Shown here: positions 17,682 through 27,489 of the stretch, piece by piece | Layout of the letters: each line of letters starts with the position of its first letter | Position numbering within the stretch: position 1 is the stretch's first letter | Origin: UMGS1994 sp944386155 | GTDB lineage: Bacteria > Bacillota > Clostridia > TANB77 > CAG-508 | Assembly (NCBI GenBank): GCA_963931085.1 | Contig: OZ006973.1 | Span: 992,001 to 1,056,000 of the forward strand | DNA: 64,000 nt | Direction of reading: 5' to 3' | The notes under the pieces: generated by a model | What the model saw: only the letters and a program-made list of their open reading frames with translations | Told to the model about the DNA's origin: nothing | The model's database searches: none | Position numbers and translations under genes: made by a program

Positions 17682-18224
17682 TTAGTTATCATTATTATCT
17701 TTATTACTATCTTTTGATTCTTCTTTACTCAATTCAATTATATTATCTTTATGATTTTGCTCATGTTCATCTTCATTAGTTATTAATTTAAAGTTTTTCT
17801 TTTTATCTACATTTTTAAAGAAATCTTCAAAATCTATTATTGGTGTATGAATTACAGGCATATTGCTAAGTGCTGTAGTTGCATGAATAAAAGTTCTAAT
17901 ATAATGATTTAAAATTGTTGCACCTTCAACTTTTAATCTTTTTTCAAATTCTTCTCTTCCCCATGACTTAGGGCCTGCAAATAATCCTTCCATTTCAATA
18001 AATAATGTTCCTTTTGTTTTTTCTGATGTTATATCTAATTTGTTTGAAAGCATTACTTGTCCTACATAATCGTCATTAGTTCCTTCAACAATCTTTCTTA
18101 TCGAAAAACCAATATTTGCATTATACTTTGCTGTAACATTTGCTGGCATTCTATTATCTAAATCTAATGAATATTTTTTCACGAAATTATCTATCATTCT
18201 AATCTTTGTTTGAATTTTTTCCAT
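17682..18224 (-). CDS. SecB-like chaperone
   Basis: A 180-residue protein with a SecB-fold pattern: alternating beta strands (AKYNANIGFSIRKI, GQVMLSNKLDITSEKTKGTLFIEMEGLF) followed by EGATILNHYIRTFIHATTALS and PVIHTPIIDFEDFF. The latter resembles the SecB ending of LFPYxRxxI...T...PPVxLPPI. Firmicutes lack classical SecB, but SecB-like families (DUF1149 type) occur. The last 40 residues are acidic and disordered. It follows the gene for the 1068-residue charged protein on the same strand. The function as a holdase is inferred. Confidence 0.5.
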   Translation of the reverse strand: MEKIQTKIRMIDNFVKKYSLDLDNRMPANVTAKYNANIGFSIRKIVEGTNDDYVGQVMLSNKLDITSEKTKGTLFIEMEGLFAGPKSWGREEFEKRLKVEGATILNHYIRTFIHATTALSNMPVIHTPIIDFEDFFKNVDKKKNFKLITNEDEHEQNHKDNIIELSKEESKDSNKDNNDN

Positions 18225-18310
18225 ATTTAAAGCTCCTCCTTCATATTTATCTAATTATATTAAAGCATTAATTCTGGAAAAATACAATTTAATTTTAGTA
18301 ATTTTGAAAA

Positions 18311-21300
18311 TTATCTTCTACCTCTTCTTCTATTATGAGATGTAGAATAAATTTGATTACGTTTTATTCTATTTCTACTTTCTCTTTTCTTTTTCCAATT
18401 TTCAGGAATTTCTGATAAAGAAGTATTAATTCCAGATACTACATCTTTTAGCATATCACCAAAAGACATCTTATCTTCATCATATTCGTCATTTGATCTT
18501 CTTTCTATTTCTTCATTTTTAGAAATTTTTCTTTCTCTTCTTTCTTCTACTTTTTTCTTTGTAGACTCTTTTAGATTAAAACGATGCTCTTTTCTATGAT
18601 TATTTTCTTCTCCTGTTCTGTTTTCTTTATATTCATAAAAATAATCATTTTCATCCTGATTATATACCATCTCATCAGAATCAACATAAGCATTAACAAC
18701 AATTTCGTCTTTGTTAATCTCTTCTACATTTAAAATTTTAACTTTTGGATCTTCTACATCTTTATTATGTTTTTCATCAAAAGCACTTGTATCTCTATCT
18801 AATTTCAAATTACCTTCTAGATAGCTTGTATCATTTAAATATTCTCTTATATATTTTTCTTTTTCTTCTTTCTCTGTAAGCTCATTTTTAGATAGATTAT
18901 CATTTTCTAATAATTTATCTTTTTCATTTTCAGAGAAGATTCTGTTTTCTCTTCTTTCTCTACTTTCTCTACTTTCTCTTCTAATTTCAGCTCTTCTACG
19001 ACTTTCTTCAGAATTTGAATTATCTTCTACACCAATAATATTTTTAATAAATTTATTTGTATATAAATCTTTGTCAAAATCATTAGATAAATTTTTACTT
19101 TTTTCTTTTTGAGATTTAAATAAGTTTGCAAATTTTCCTTTTACATCTCTAATATTTCTTTTATCTTGTTGTTCAATATTTTCTTTTTCTTTTATATTCT
19201 TAATTTTTTTTTCATTTTCATTCTTATTTAAATTATTGTTATTATTATTTTGTTCCTGAATATTTCTTTTTTTAGTTTTATTTATTAAATCATTATTAAC
19301 TCTAACTTCAACATTATTATTTGAATGTTTACCATATGAATAATTGCTTGTATTATTTTTGTTTTCTATTTTCTTTTCAGATTCTGGATTTTTAATATAC
19401 TTATCATAAGATTCATATGGATAATTATTATAATTTAAATTACCATTTCTCTTATTATCTTTAGAATTACTATATGGATTATTGTCCTTTCTTTCCCACA
19501 CACCTACATTTAAGTTACTATCAGAGTATAAATCTTCATCTTTTCTATTACTTTTTAGTTTAATATTTTTAAATCCATCTTGATTCTTACTTACCCTTAC
19601 TCTGCTATTTTTAGGTAACTCATATTCATCAGGAACATTTTTTAAATTTTCTTTCTTGCTTAGCTCTTTATCTACATCTTTATTTTCTATGTTGCTAGTT
19701 GCTTTTTCCTTTTCTTTATTTTTTCTATTTGCATCTCTTAATGCAGCAAATATATTTATTGTAGGATCACTTTCGCTTTTTTTAGAATTATCATTTACAT
19801 TATTATTACTATCATTATTCTTTTTACTAATATTATTATTATTATCATTTATATAAATAGTATTTTCATTTTGGAAATCATCATCACCTAATAAGTCTCC
19901 AATAGTTGTGGCATTTGAATGTTCTTCCATTAGTTCATCTACATAACTTTTATGACTTGTTTGCTTTTCTAATTTACTATTTATATTATTATAATCTCCG
20001 TTTTTATAAGTTGATGGAACATCAATTTCACTTATAAAATCGTCTTTTGTTTCGCTTTCTGGAACATCAATCAATCTTAAAATTTCACTTTTTAATTTTT
20101 CATCGATTTCTCTTACATCATTTTCTTTTTCAAATTTCTCATAAGGCTCTTTTATTCTATCTTTATTTTTTTCTTTATAATTTACATTTTTAATTTTCTC
20201 GCCTTTATCTGCTTTTTTTATAATTTCATCTACATTTGGTAAATCATCATAATCATGTTCATCTTCATTAAAATATTCTTCATTTCCAAATTCTTTAAAT
20301 AAATCATCATATAAATCATTTTGATTTTCATTAGATTCATTATTTACTTTTGAATTTTCATTATCCTTATCATCTCTAAAATCTAAATTAAATGAATTTT
20401 TTAAAACATTTTTAATTGTATTACCACTAAAGTTATTTTCTTTTTTATTTTCATGATTATCTTTTTTATTTATAAGCTTATTATCATCTCTTTCAGATAC
20501 ATCTTTATTTACTGTGTCGCTTTGATTTTTCTTTAATTTTTCTTCTTCCTTTAATAATTTTTCTCTTTCTTTTCTGCGTCTTCTTAACTCTAAAATTTCA
20601 TTTTTCTTTTTTTCTATTCTACTTCTTCTTTTACTTTCATTAAATTGATTTATACTTTTCTCTTTTTCTTTACTTTCTTTTGCTTCTCTAGCATCTTCTT
20701 CAGCTTTTCTAACTAGAATTTTATTATTAATTTTTTCTTCATTTATTTTATCTTCAAAATACTTTTCTGTATTTACTCTATTACTTGCTCTATTTCTATA
20801 TTTCTCTGCTCTTTCTAAATCATCATAAATTCTTTTTGAATTATATCTTTCATAATCAAGTTCTCTTTTTTTATTTTTAATAACTTGTTCGTCTTGAATT
20901 TCTCTTATTTTTCTATCTAATTCTTCTGCTTTATCTTCGAAAAAGTTATTAATTTTCAAAAATCCTGTATAAAGAATACTATATATAGAACTAAAGAAAT
21001 TTTTAATACATACTCCTACAAACTTAAGTATTAATATAAAAAAGTTCTTTTTTTCAATAACCCTTAAAGCCGTACTTTTGGCTTGTTTTTCAACTTCAAT
21101 ATCACCTTCAGATATATAATTTTCATCATTATTGTTTTCTAACTTTGTTTTATTATCATCTGTACTGTCTTCTACTTCATTTTTATTATCTTCTTGTTTT
21201 TCTTTTTCAATATTATTATCTATTTCATTTTCTATACCTTCATCATAAATAGTATCATCACTATCATCTATTTCTATAAACAAATTATCACTATTTAAAA

Positions 21301-21517
21301 CATCCTCTGAAGAATTTTCTTTATCATTATTAATATTATTATTTATTTTACTATCTTCTTTATCTTCTTTATTATCTATAATAACATCTTCTTCAATAAT
21401 TTCAGTAGCTTTATTTTTCTCTAATTCTTCATTTTCTTTAATAATAGAATCTTTAATAATGTTATTTTTACTATTTTTATTGTTTTTTACTGAATTATTT
21501 GATTTCTTTTTGCTCAT
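18311..21517 (-). CDS. very large Asn/Lys/Glu-rich protein with one hydrophobic segment
   Basis: A 1068-residue protein that I do not recognise. Residues 1-150 are acidic, rich in Asn, Asp and Glu. Residues about 155-195 hold a hydrophobic stretch (FFILILKFVGVCIKNFFSSIYSIL), the only possible membrane or amphipathic segment. A coiled-coil-like Lys/Arg/Glu region (DRKIREIQDEQVIKNKKREL, later ELRRRRKEREK) follows, then hundreds of residues of low-complexity disorder and an Arg-rich tail ending RRRGRR. GGAGGA precedes ATG 21517; the TTG two codons upstream is unlikely. It is perhaps a membrane-tethered scaffold. The gene's A-rich sense strand explains the composition. Confidence 0.7.
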   Translation of the reverse strand: MSKKKSNNSVKNNKNSKNNIIKDSIIKENEELEKNKATEIIEEDVIIDNKEDKEDSKINNNINNDKENSSEDVLNSDNLFIEIDDSDDTIYDEGIENEIDNNIEKEKQEDNKNEVEDSTDDNKTKLENNNDENYISEGDIEVEKQAKSTALRVIEKKNFFILILKFVGVCIKNFFSSIYSILYTGFLKINNFFEDKAEELDRKIREIQDEQVIKNKKRELDYERYNSKRIYDDLERAEKYRNRASNRVNTEKYFEDKINEEKINNKILVRKAEEDAREAKESKEKEKSINQFNESKRRSRIEKKKNEILELRRRRKEREKLLKEEEKLKKNQSDTVNKDVSERDDNKLINKKDNHENKKENNFSGNTIKNVLKNSFNLDFRDDKDNENSKVNNESNENQNDLYDDLFKEFGNEEYFNEDEHDYDDLPNVDEIIKKADKGEKIKNVNYKEKNKDRIKEPYEKFEKENDVREIDEKLKSEILRLIDVPESETKDDFISEIDVPSTYKNGDYNNINSKLEKQTSHKSYVDELMEEHSNATTIGDLLGDDDFQNENTIYINDNNNNISKKNNDSNNNVNDNSKKSESDPTINIFAALRDANRKNKEKEKATSNIENKDVDKELSKKENLKNVPDEYELPKNSRVRVSKNQDGFKNIKLKSNRKDEDLYSDSNLNVGVWERKDNNPYSNSKDNKRNGNLNYNNYPYESYDKYIKNPESEKKIENKNNTSNYSYGKHSNNNVEVRVNNDLINKTKKRNIQEQNNNNNNLNKNENEKKIKNIKEKENIEQQDKRNIRDVKGKFANLFKSQKEKSKNLSNDFDKDLYTNKFIKNIIGVEDNSNSEESRRRAEIRRESRESRERRENRIFSENEKDKLLENDNLSKNELTEKEEKEKYIREYLNDTSYLEGNLKLDRDTSAFDEKHNKDVEDPKVKILNVEEINKDEIVVNAYVDSDEMVYNQDENDYFYEYKENRTGEENNHRKEHRFNLKESTKKKVEERRERKISKNEEIERRSNDEYDEDKMSFGDMLKDVVSGINTSLSEIPENWKKKRESRNRIKRNQIYSTSHNRRRGRR

Positions 21518-21640
21518 TTTCAATCCTCCATAAAAAAGAAAAAGTTATAAATTTAATATAATGTTGCTGCAAAATATTTATTTGGTTAACCTTTATACTA
21601 TCTTTATACTTTTTCTTGCGTACTTTCTAAATAACTTTTA

Positions 21641-22549
21641 CTATTTATCTTTCGGTATAGCAAATCTCACTCTTTGAGTAATATTCTTAATTTTAACTTC
21701 CTTTATATCACCATAATATTCGCCATCTACTGTCCAAGAAATTGGTTTTTCACTTATAATTTCTAAATCTTTTACTTTATTAAAATAATAATTATTTTCA
21801 ATAGTATATTCTTTCTTAAGAAAGCCTTTAATTATTTTAAAGTACCCAAAAATATTTTTTGGCTTTCTAATTAGCACCATATCTAATGTACCATCTTTTA
21901 AATCAATATCTTTTCTTTTATACCACTTTAGACCTGCAATATATACAGAATCACTAATAGCTCCAAATAATATGTCATCAGTAAAAGATACTCCATTATT
22001 TTTTACTGTTACTTTATAAGGCTTAATATTTATAAGTTCTTTTAAAACTGTAAGATAATATGCAAATCTTCCAATCTTATTTTTTAATTTTTGTGATGTA
22101 ACATATCCTACATCAGTAAAATTTCCAAAAGCAGAAACATAACAAAAATACCTATCATTAATTTTTCCAACATCTAATGCATCAATTTTAAGATCATCAA
22201 TATTTCCTACACTCTTTGAAAGTTTCATCTTATTTGTTGGCATTTTGATAGTGCGAGCAAAATCATTCATAGTGCCTCTTGGTATAAAACTAACTGGAAC
22301 ATCATAATTGCTTTTAATTAAGCCATTAATTCCCTCATTTAACGTTCCATCTCCTCCACAGAAAACAACTAAATCAGTCTTTGCTAAATTATATTTTTTC
22401 ATTATTTCTTCAGCGTTATATTCTTTTTTTGTATATATAATCCTTACATTTACATCAGGATTTTTCCTAAAATTTTTTTCTATTTTATCTACGTGTTTAA
22501 GAATACTATATCTTCCCGCTTTAGGATTTATAACTAATAAGACTTTCAA
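21641..22549 (-). CDS. diacylglycerol/lipid kinase family protein
   Basis: A 302-residue soluble kinase of the DgkB/YegS/BmrU family that phosphorylates diacylglycerol or a related lipid with ATP. VINPKAGR starts the N-terminal domain, LVVFCGGDGTLNEGINGL is the nucleotide-binding GGDGT motif, and PRGTMNDFARTI is the second family motif. The C-terminal beta domain includes DGTLDMVLIRKP and SWTVDGEYYG. In Firmicutes DgkB recycles diacylglycerol from lipoteichoic acid synthesis. It precedes the 1068-residue gene with a gap of about 120 nt. Confidence 0.88.
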   Translation of the reverse strand: MKVLLVINPKAGRYSILKHVDKIEKNFRKNPDVNVRIIYTKKEYNAEEIMKKYNLAKTDLVVFCGGDGTLNEGINGLIKSNYDVPVSFIPRGTMNDFARTIKMPTNKMKLSKSVGNIDDLKIDALDVGKINDRYFCYVSAFGNFTDVGYVTSQKLKNKIGRFAYYLTVLKELINIKPYKVTVKNNGVSFTDDILFGAISDSVYIAGLKWYKRKDIDLKDGTLDMVLIRKPKNIFGYFKIIKGFLKKEYTIENNYYFNKVKDLEIISEKPISWTVDGEYYGDIKEVKIKNITQRVRFAIPKDK

Positions 22550-22661
22550 ATTTTCACCACTTTATATTATATTTTAAATTTGATACATTATATATATCAC
22601 AGATACCTTAATATTACAAGATTTTACAAGATTTTTAATAAATTTTTTAAAAAAAATATGA

Positions 22662-22690
22662 AAAAACCCCTAACTAAATCTAGCAGGGGA
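22662..22690 (-). terminator. terminator after the 73-residue island gene
   Basis: On the minus strand CCCCT and AGGGG close a loop with inner CTA/TAG pairing, followed by TTTTTT. Confidence 0.65.
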
Positions 22691-22728
22691 AAATCACCTT
22701 CGGAAAATTTGCAATGTGAAGATTAAGC

Positions 22729-22950
22729 TTATGCGATAATCTCGTACATAAAGAGATTGCTTTCAGGTTTAACAGGTGAGCGACACTCAAGCAGAACACC
22801 ATAGTCCTGCTCATAAATCTCCACCATATTGCTCTTGGTACAAATAAGCGGATTTTTTCTCTCCCCTTTAATGAACCTCTCGATACATCTCCTTACCCGT
22901 CTATCATCACGAGCGTAATTTTGCTCTTTCGTATTTTTCATATTCTCCAT
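22729..22950 (-). CDS. small basic hypothetical protein (island gene)
   Basis: A 73-residue protein of unknown family. Its first half is Arg-rich (NYARDDRRVRRCIERFIKGE) and its second half is more hydrophobic, ending LFMYEIIA. CGGAGGA lies 5 nt before ATG 22950; longer in-frame starts lack a ribosome site. Codon use is foreign to the neighbourhood and includes an in-frame CGG (22897-22899) read as Arg. It has its own promoter and terminator. The Arg-rich helix could bind nucleic acid, but that is a guess. Confidence 0.6.
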   Translation of the reverse strand: MENMKNTKEQNYARDDRRVRRCIERFIKGERKNPLICTKSNMVEIYEQDYGVLLECRSPVKPESNLFMYEIIA

Positions 22951-23061
22951 AATAATCCTCCGATATATACTACGTGTGAAATACATTATCATTATCATTT
23001 TCATATATTAGGTGATTTATTAAGTATTGCTTTTGATTTAAGCAAATTTTCCGTAAAATGA

Positions 23062-23106
23062 ATTATACCACTTAATACTCATTGATATCAAGTATTAAGT
23101 GGTATA
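23062..23106 (-). promoter_or_regulatory. promoter overlapped by a 16-bp-arm palindrome
   Basis: TTGATA, an 18-nt spacer, then TATAAT preceded by TGG, oriented toward the 73-residue gene. The inverted repeat with arms at 64-79 and 91-106 of the 23000s (TATACCACTTAATACT and complement) covers nearly the whole promoter. It could be an operator, or a terminator for the P-type ATPase gene that ends at 23136. Confidence 0.6.
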
Positions 23107-23135
23107 TTGAAAGAATTTTAAATATTTTACCTATT

Positions 23136-25012
23136 TTACATATTATTTTTTATATTTATTTCTTTTATAAATAATAATCTAATAGAATTTAAAATGCACA
23201 AAATAGATGTTCCTACATCAGCAAATACTGCAAAGTACATATTTGATACTCCTATTACAGTTAAAATTAAAACAAGAATTTTAATAATAATTGCAAATAT
23301 AATATTTTGTTTAACAATCATCATCGTTTTTTTAGAAATATGTATTGCATCTAAAAGATTTTTTATCTTCCCATTCATTAAAACTATCTTTGAAGCTTCA
23401 ACTATACTATTAGATGCTATATCTCCCATAGAAATTCCTATATCAGCTCTTGCTATAGCTGGGCTATCATTTACTCCATCTCCAACAAAAGCTATAATAG
23501 AATTTTTGTTTTTCTTATTTTCCATCTTTTCTAATAAATTTACTTTATCAACAGGAAGTAATTCTGCATAGTATTCATCTATCTTTAATTTCTTTGCAAC
23601 TTGTCTTGCATTTTTTTCTTGGTCACCTGTAAAAATTATAGATTTAATACCATAAGTTTTACTTAAAGTTGTAACTGTCTCTTTTGCTGTTTCTTTTAGT
23701 TTATCTGAAATCACAATACAACCTGAATACTTTTTATTAATAGCAATATATACTATAGTTCCGAATTTCTTTAATCTCTTTTACTTCTATATTTTTATCT
23801 TTTAAAAGTTTTGTATTTCCGTATTAAAACATCTTTTCCAAAAACATTTGCATAAATTCCCTTGCCTGAAATTTCTTCTACAGTTCCAATTTTTCCTTCA
23901 TCGATTTCTTTTCCATAAAATTTTTTTATAGAAACTCCTATAGGATGATTTGAATATGTCTCAGCATAAGCTGCATATTTTAATAAATCAAATGCTTTTA
24001 TATCTTCTGGATAAATTTTTTGTACTTTAAAATTTCCTTCTGTCAATGTTCCTGTTTTATCAAAAATCATTTTATCCACTTTTGACAGATCTTCTAAATA
24101 ATTACTTCCTTTAATTAATATCCCTTTCTTTGAAGCTCCTCCTATAGCTGTAAAAAATGCAAGAGGAATAGAAATTACAAGAGCACATGGACAAGATAAT
24201 GTTAGAAATGTTAAAGCTCTATAAAGCCAAACTTCAAAATAATCTACTCCCATAATTAATACTGGAACTATTAAAATAAGTACTGAAAGAAATACTACAA
24301 TAGGTGTATATCTTTTGGCAAACCTAGTAATAAATCTTTCCGAATTCGACTTTCTATTTGATGCTTTTTCTACTAAATCAATAATTTTCGATACTGTACT
24401 ATCTTTATATCCTTTTTTTACTCTCAGTTCTATTGGGCTATTTAAGTTTATATATCCACTATAAACTTCATCATTTATATCAACTTTTTTTGGTATAGAT
24501 TCACCTGTAATATATTTTGTATCTACTAAACCATTTCCTTTTATAATTGTTCCATCAACAGGAATTTTCTCACCAGGTTTAACTAATATAACATCTCCGA
24601 CAAAAACTTCTTCTAGAGAAACTTTTTCTGTTGTATTATCATTTTTAACTAAATTTGCATAAGGTTGTCTTAATTTAGCAAGAGATTCTACTGCTTTTTT
24701 AGAATTATCAGTTGCTTTTTTTACAAATGCTTCTCCAATTTGATACAAAATCATAACTGCACAAGCTTCAGAATATTCTCCAAGTGCCATTGCTCCTAAA
24801 GTTGCAACAGACATTAAGAAATTCTCATCTAAAAAATTTCCTTTAAACATTTTTCTTATTGAATTAAATAAAATATCGTATCCAATAATTATATATGCTA
24901 ACAAGAATAATTCAAAACTAATAGTATTAAAAAAAAGTCCTAACATAAATATAATTATTGATAATAGAATTCTAAAAATTCTATATTTTGCTTTTTTATT
25001 TTCCATATTCAT
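23136..25012 (-). CDS. heavy-metal P-type ATPase (CadA/ZntA-like) with two +1 frameshifts
   Basis: A P1B-type metal exporter of about 624 residues once the frames are joined, without an N-terminal metal-binding domain. SCPCALV is the transport motif of Zn/Cd/Pb pumps, DKTGTLTEG holds the phosphorylated Asp, TGES is the actuator motif and GDGVNDSPA the hinge. The first frame ends shortly after CGG (C at 23821) in DVLI-CGG; skipping the C gives IGNTKLLKDKNIEVKEIKEI, then a second CGG (C at 23763), and skipping that gives GTIVYIAINKKYSG to the end. No domain is missing. ATG 25006 is an alternative start. It follows a CadC-like repressor gene. Confidence 0.88.
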
Positions 25013-25058
25013 TTTCCTTTAGAAATTTAATCTTTTGTTTATTTTGTTTACATTAAAT

Positions 25059-25421
25059 TTATTGTTCTGTAACATGTTCAATAGCTTTTTCAAAAACTTC
25101 TCTTACATGGTTATCAGCTAAGAAATAATAAACCATTTTACCATCTCTTCTGAAATTAACTAACTTTGCATCTCTTAAAACTTTAAGTTGATGTGATATC
25201 GCTGATTTTGTCATATTTAATAGAGCTGATAAATCACATACACACATCTCTTTCTTATCTAATGCAAACATGATTTTACTTCTTGTAGAATCTCCCAATA
25301 CTTTAAAAAAGTCAGCAACATCTATAAGTATATCTTCTTCAATCATTTGTTTTTTTACTTCTTCTACAACATCTTCATGTATTACATCACAATCACAAGT
25401 ACTTACATCATTAATTGCCAT
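25059..25421 (-). CDS. cadC: ArsR/SmtB-family metal-sensing repressor, CadC-like
   Basis: A 120-residue winged-helix repressor. The N-terminal arm has CDCDVIH, and the recognition region has MCVCDLSALLNMTKSAISHQLKVLRDAKLV. The N-terminal Cys pair plus the CVC before the recognition helix match the alpha-3N Cd/Pb/Zn site of CadC. YYFLADNHVREVFEKAIEH is the C-terminal dimer helix. It lies 46 nt upstream of the metal P-type ATPase on the same strand, so it presumably derepresses the exporter when metal is high. Confidence 0.88.
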   Translation of the reverse strand: MAINDVSTCDCDVIHEDVVEEVKKQMIEEDILIDVADFFKVLGDSTRSKIMFALDKKEMCVCDLSALLNMTKSAISHQLKVLRDAKLVNFRRDGKMVYYFLADNHVREVFEKAIEHVTEQ

Positions 25422-25450
25422 ATAATCAACTCCTAACTAAATAACGTGCT

Positions 25451-25969
25451 TTACTCTTCATTTTTTATTGCCAATATATCTTCATCTTGTTGCAAGTTTG
25501 GCTCTAAAAATGAAAAACATTTTTTATTTTTTTTCATTACAGCAACTCCAACATCTTTATCACTTCTTAGTCTTTTACTTGCATATTTCATAATTATTGG
25601 TTTTGCTTCTATTGCAGCTAATATAACTTCTTTATCATCTCTCATCTCTTTAGATGCAAAATATAAAATTTGCCCTGATTTTTTAAGTCCTGCCATAAGT
25701 AGCTCTTTATCATTTAATAAATTCTCTCCTGCATAACAATAAGTCCAGCCAATTTTACTTACTGACTCATATACTATTTCTCTGTCTTTTTTTAATCTAT
25801 CACTTGCAAATTCTAACGCTTCTGCATTATTTTTCACAGCTTCAAATACTATTTCTTTATCATCTTTAAGTTCTTCTGATGCTAAATCTAATAATTTACC
25901 ATCTTTTTTTACCTGTTCTAAAACAAAGTCTCTATTTGAATAATCTTCACTTTTTTCTACTTCATCCAT
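25451..25969 (-). CDS. DUF4116 repeat protein
   Basis: A 172-residue protein made of about three tandem helical repeats of roughly 48 residues. Each has the pattern V..NG..L.YAS..L+.DKEIV..A (for example ALEFASDRLKKDREIVYESV, LYFASKEMRDDKEVILAAI, MKYASKRLRSDKDVGVAVM). This is the DUF4116 signature. Such repeats are common in protists and some bacteria; no biochemical role is established. There is no signal peptide. It sits just upstream of cadC on the same strand, with a 29-nt gap. Confidence 0.75.
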   Translation of the reverse strand: MDEVEKSEDYSNRDFVLEQVKKDGKLLDLASEELKDDKEIVFEAVKNNAEALEFASDRLKKDREIVYESVSKIGWTYCYAGENLLNDKELLMAGLKKSGQILYFASKEMRDDKEVILAAIEAKPIIMKYASKRLRSDKDVGVAVMKKNKKCFSFLEPNLQQDEDILAIKNEE

Positions 25970-26079
25970 TTTCTACTCCTTAGTGGTAAATAAAAAGTGT
26001 TTTTATTTATCAATAATATAATACCATTAATTTTATAATTTTAATATGTTTTATTTTAAATTTATCATTATTTTATATA

Positions 26080-26115
26080 ATTTTAAATTATTTTTAAATT
26101 ATTTTTAAATTATTT
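26080..26115. repeat. A/T-only tandem repeat, three 11-bp units
   Basis: Three copies of TTTTTAAATTA in the intergenic region downstream of the thioesterase gene. It contains no GC base pairs and has no evident coding or regulatory role. Confidence 0.6.
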
Positions 26116-26136
26116 TTTATTATTTTATTTCTTTTT

Positions 26137-26553
26137 TTATTTTTCTGATTTTTCTAATTTATCAATTATCTCATACCAATCTGGTTTAATTTTTTTAATA
26201 TTTATAGGTTTTAAATGTTCATCTGTAAAACAGTGAGTAGATTCCATTATCGCTACTACATCGTTTGTTTCTTTCTTTGTCATTGTATATTCAAATGTAA
26301 TTCTAATACCATTAAATTCTTTTATTTTTACATCTATCACAATTATATCTTCAAAAGTTGTTGAATGTTTAAATTTACACTTTACTTCTAACACAGGAAT
26401 TAAGACTTTTTCACTTTCTATTTTAGAATAAGGAAGTCCTATTTTATCTAAAATATCAACTCTTGCTTCTTCTGCATATCTAATATAATTAGAATGATGT
26501 GTTATACCCATTCTATCTGTTTCGTAATAATTAATTTTTTTCTCGTATTTCAT
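26137..26553 (-). CDS. acyl-CoA thioesterase, YbgC/4HBT hotdog family
   Basis: A 138-residue single-hotdog thioesterase. YYETDRMGITHHSNYIRYAEEARVD is split here into YYETDRMG and HHSNYIRYAEEAR, the 4-hydroxybenzoyl-CoA thioesterase signature with the catalytic Asp. The CoA-ester substrate is not defined by sequence. AGAGG lies before ATG 26553; a GTG three codons earlier overlaps that site and is rejected. It is monocistronic. Confidence 0.87.
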   Translation of the reverse strand: MKYEKKINYYETDRMGITHHSNYIRYAEEARVDILDKIGLPYSKIESEKVLIPVLEVKCKFKHSTTFEDIIVIDVKIKEFNGIRITFEYTMTKKETNDVVAIMESTHCFTDEHLKPINIKKIKPDWYEIIDKLEKSEK

Positions 26554-26629
26554 TTTTTTCACCTCTACATATAAATATTATAAAAATTATAATATTTAGT
26601 CAATACTTCTCTTTCTTAGAAAATAAAAA

Positions 26630-26652
26630 GAAAACAGAATATTTCTGTTTTC
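26630..26652 (-). terminator. terminator after the 216-residue membrane protein gene
   Basis: A perfect 10-bp stem GAAAACAGAA and complement, followed on the minus strand by TTTTTATTTTC. Confidence 0.75.
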
Positions 26653-26737
26653 AAATAATTATATATATTTAACTTTAATTATTAATACATTATTCTTTTT
26701 TATTTTTCTCTTCATCTAATATATTCTTTTTTTAATT

Positions 26738-27388
26738 CTATAAATTTGTTAAATCATATACCATATAATTTGATAAATCTTCTTTTTTCTTTTTCTTGTT
26801 TAAATCCTCTTTATTATTTGTAATTTCTGAATAAAGAGCCTCTGAAACTTCACTAAATTCATCATCACTATCATTTTCTTCTTTATCTTTAGACTTTTTA
26901 TTTTTATCTTTATAATAATCTCTATGACCTTTTAAATCAATTAATAATGCTTCTTCATATAAACCTTTTTCTAATATTATTTTTCTTATTTTTTCTCCAT
27001 TATGACACATTACTCTTTCAATAACTTCTCCTGTATCAGAAATCTTAATATTAGCAAGCAAATCACTTGATTTAGAAGAATCTTCTGGAACAATATCTAA
27101 TATCCTCACATCTTTACATTTTGTATAACCCTTTATAGAAATGCGATTAATTAAATCACTTATTTTTAGATATATATACATAAAAATCCACATAAATGGA
27201 TTAATTGCTAATATTTCAAGTATTTCAAATAAATATTTTAATTTAATTGATCCAGTAAAAAAAAGTATTACCATGATAAAAATATACGAAATAATCATTA
27301 TTATTCCATGAAATTTAATCTTTTTCTTTAAATCAAATTCAAGTTTTTTAAAATATTTAATTTCTTCATCAGTTAAATCTCTCCACAT
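26738..27388 (-). CDS. hypothetical protein with two membrane helices
   Basis: A 216-residue protein that I do not recognise. An N-terminal amphipathic start (TDEEIKYFKKLEFDLKKKIKF) leads to two transmembrane helices (residues about 25-45 and 55-75). A small soluble domain (residues 90-155, with IKISDTGEVIERVMCHNG) and an acidic/basic low-complexity tail of about 60 residues follow. The C-terminus ends SNYMVYDLTNL. It is flanked by its own terminator, so probably a single-gene unit. Confidence 0.55.
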   Translation of the reverse strand: MWRDLTDEEIKYFKKLEFDLKKKIKFHGIIMIISYIFIMVILFFTGSIKLKYLFEILEILAINPFMWIFMYIYLKISDLINRISIKGYTKCKDVRILDIVPEDSSKSSDLLANIKISDTGEVIERVMCHNGEKIRKIILEKGLYEEALLIDLKGHRDYYKDKNKKSKDKEENDSDDEFSEVSEALYSEITNNKEDLNKKKKKEDLSNYMVYDLTNL

Positions 27389-27489
27389 ATTTATTACCTC
27401 GATATAAAATACATAAATAATTTTTATTATTATATCAAAGTAATTTTATGTTATCAATATTTATATTTTTAAGAATATCATATAATTTT

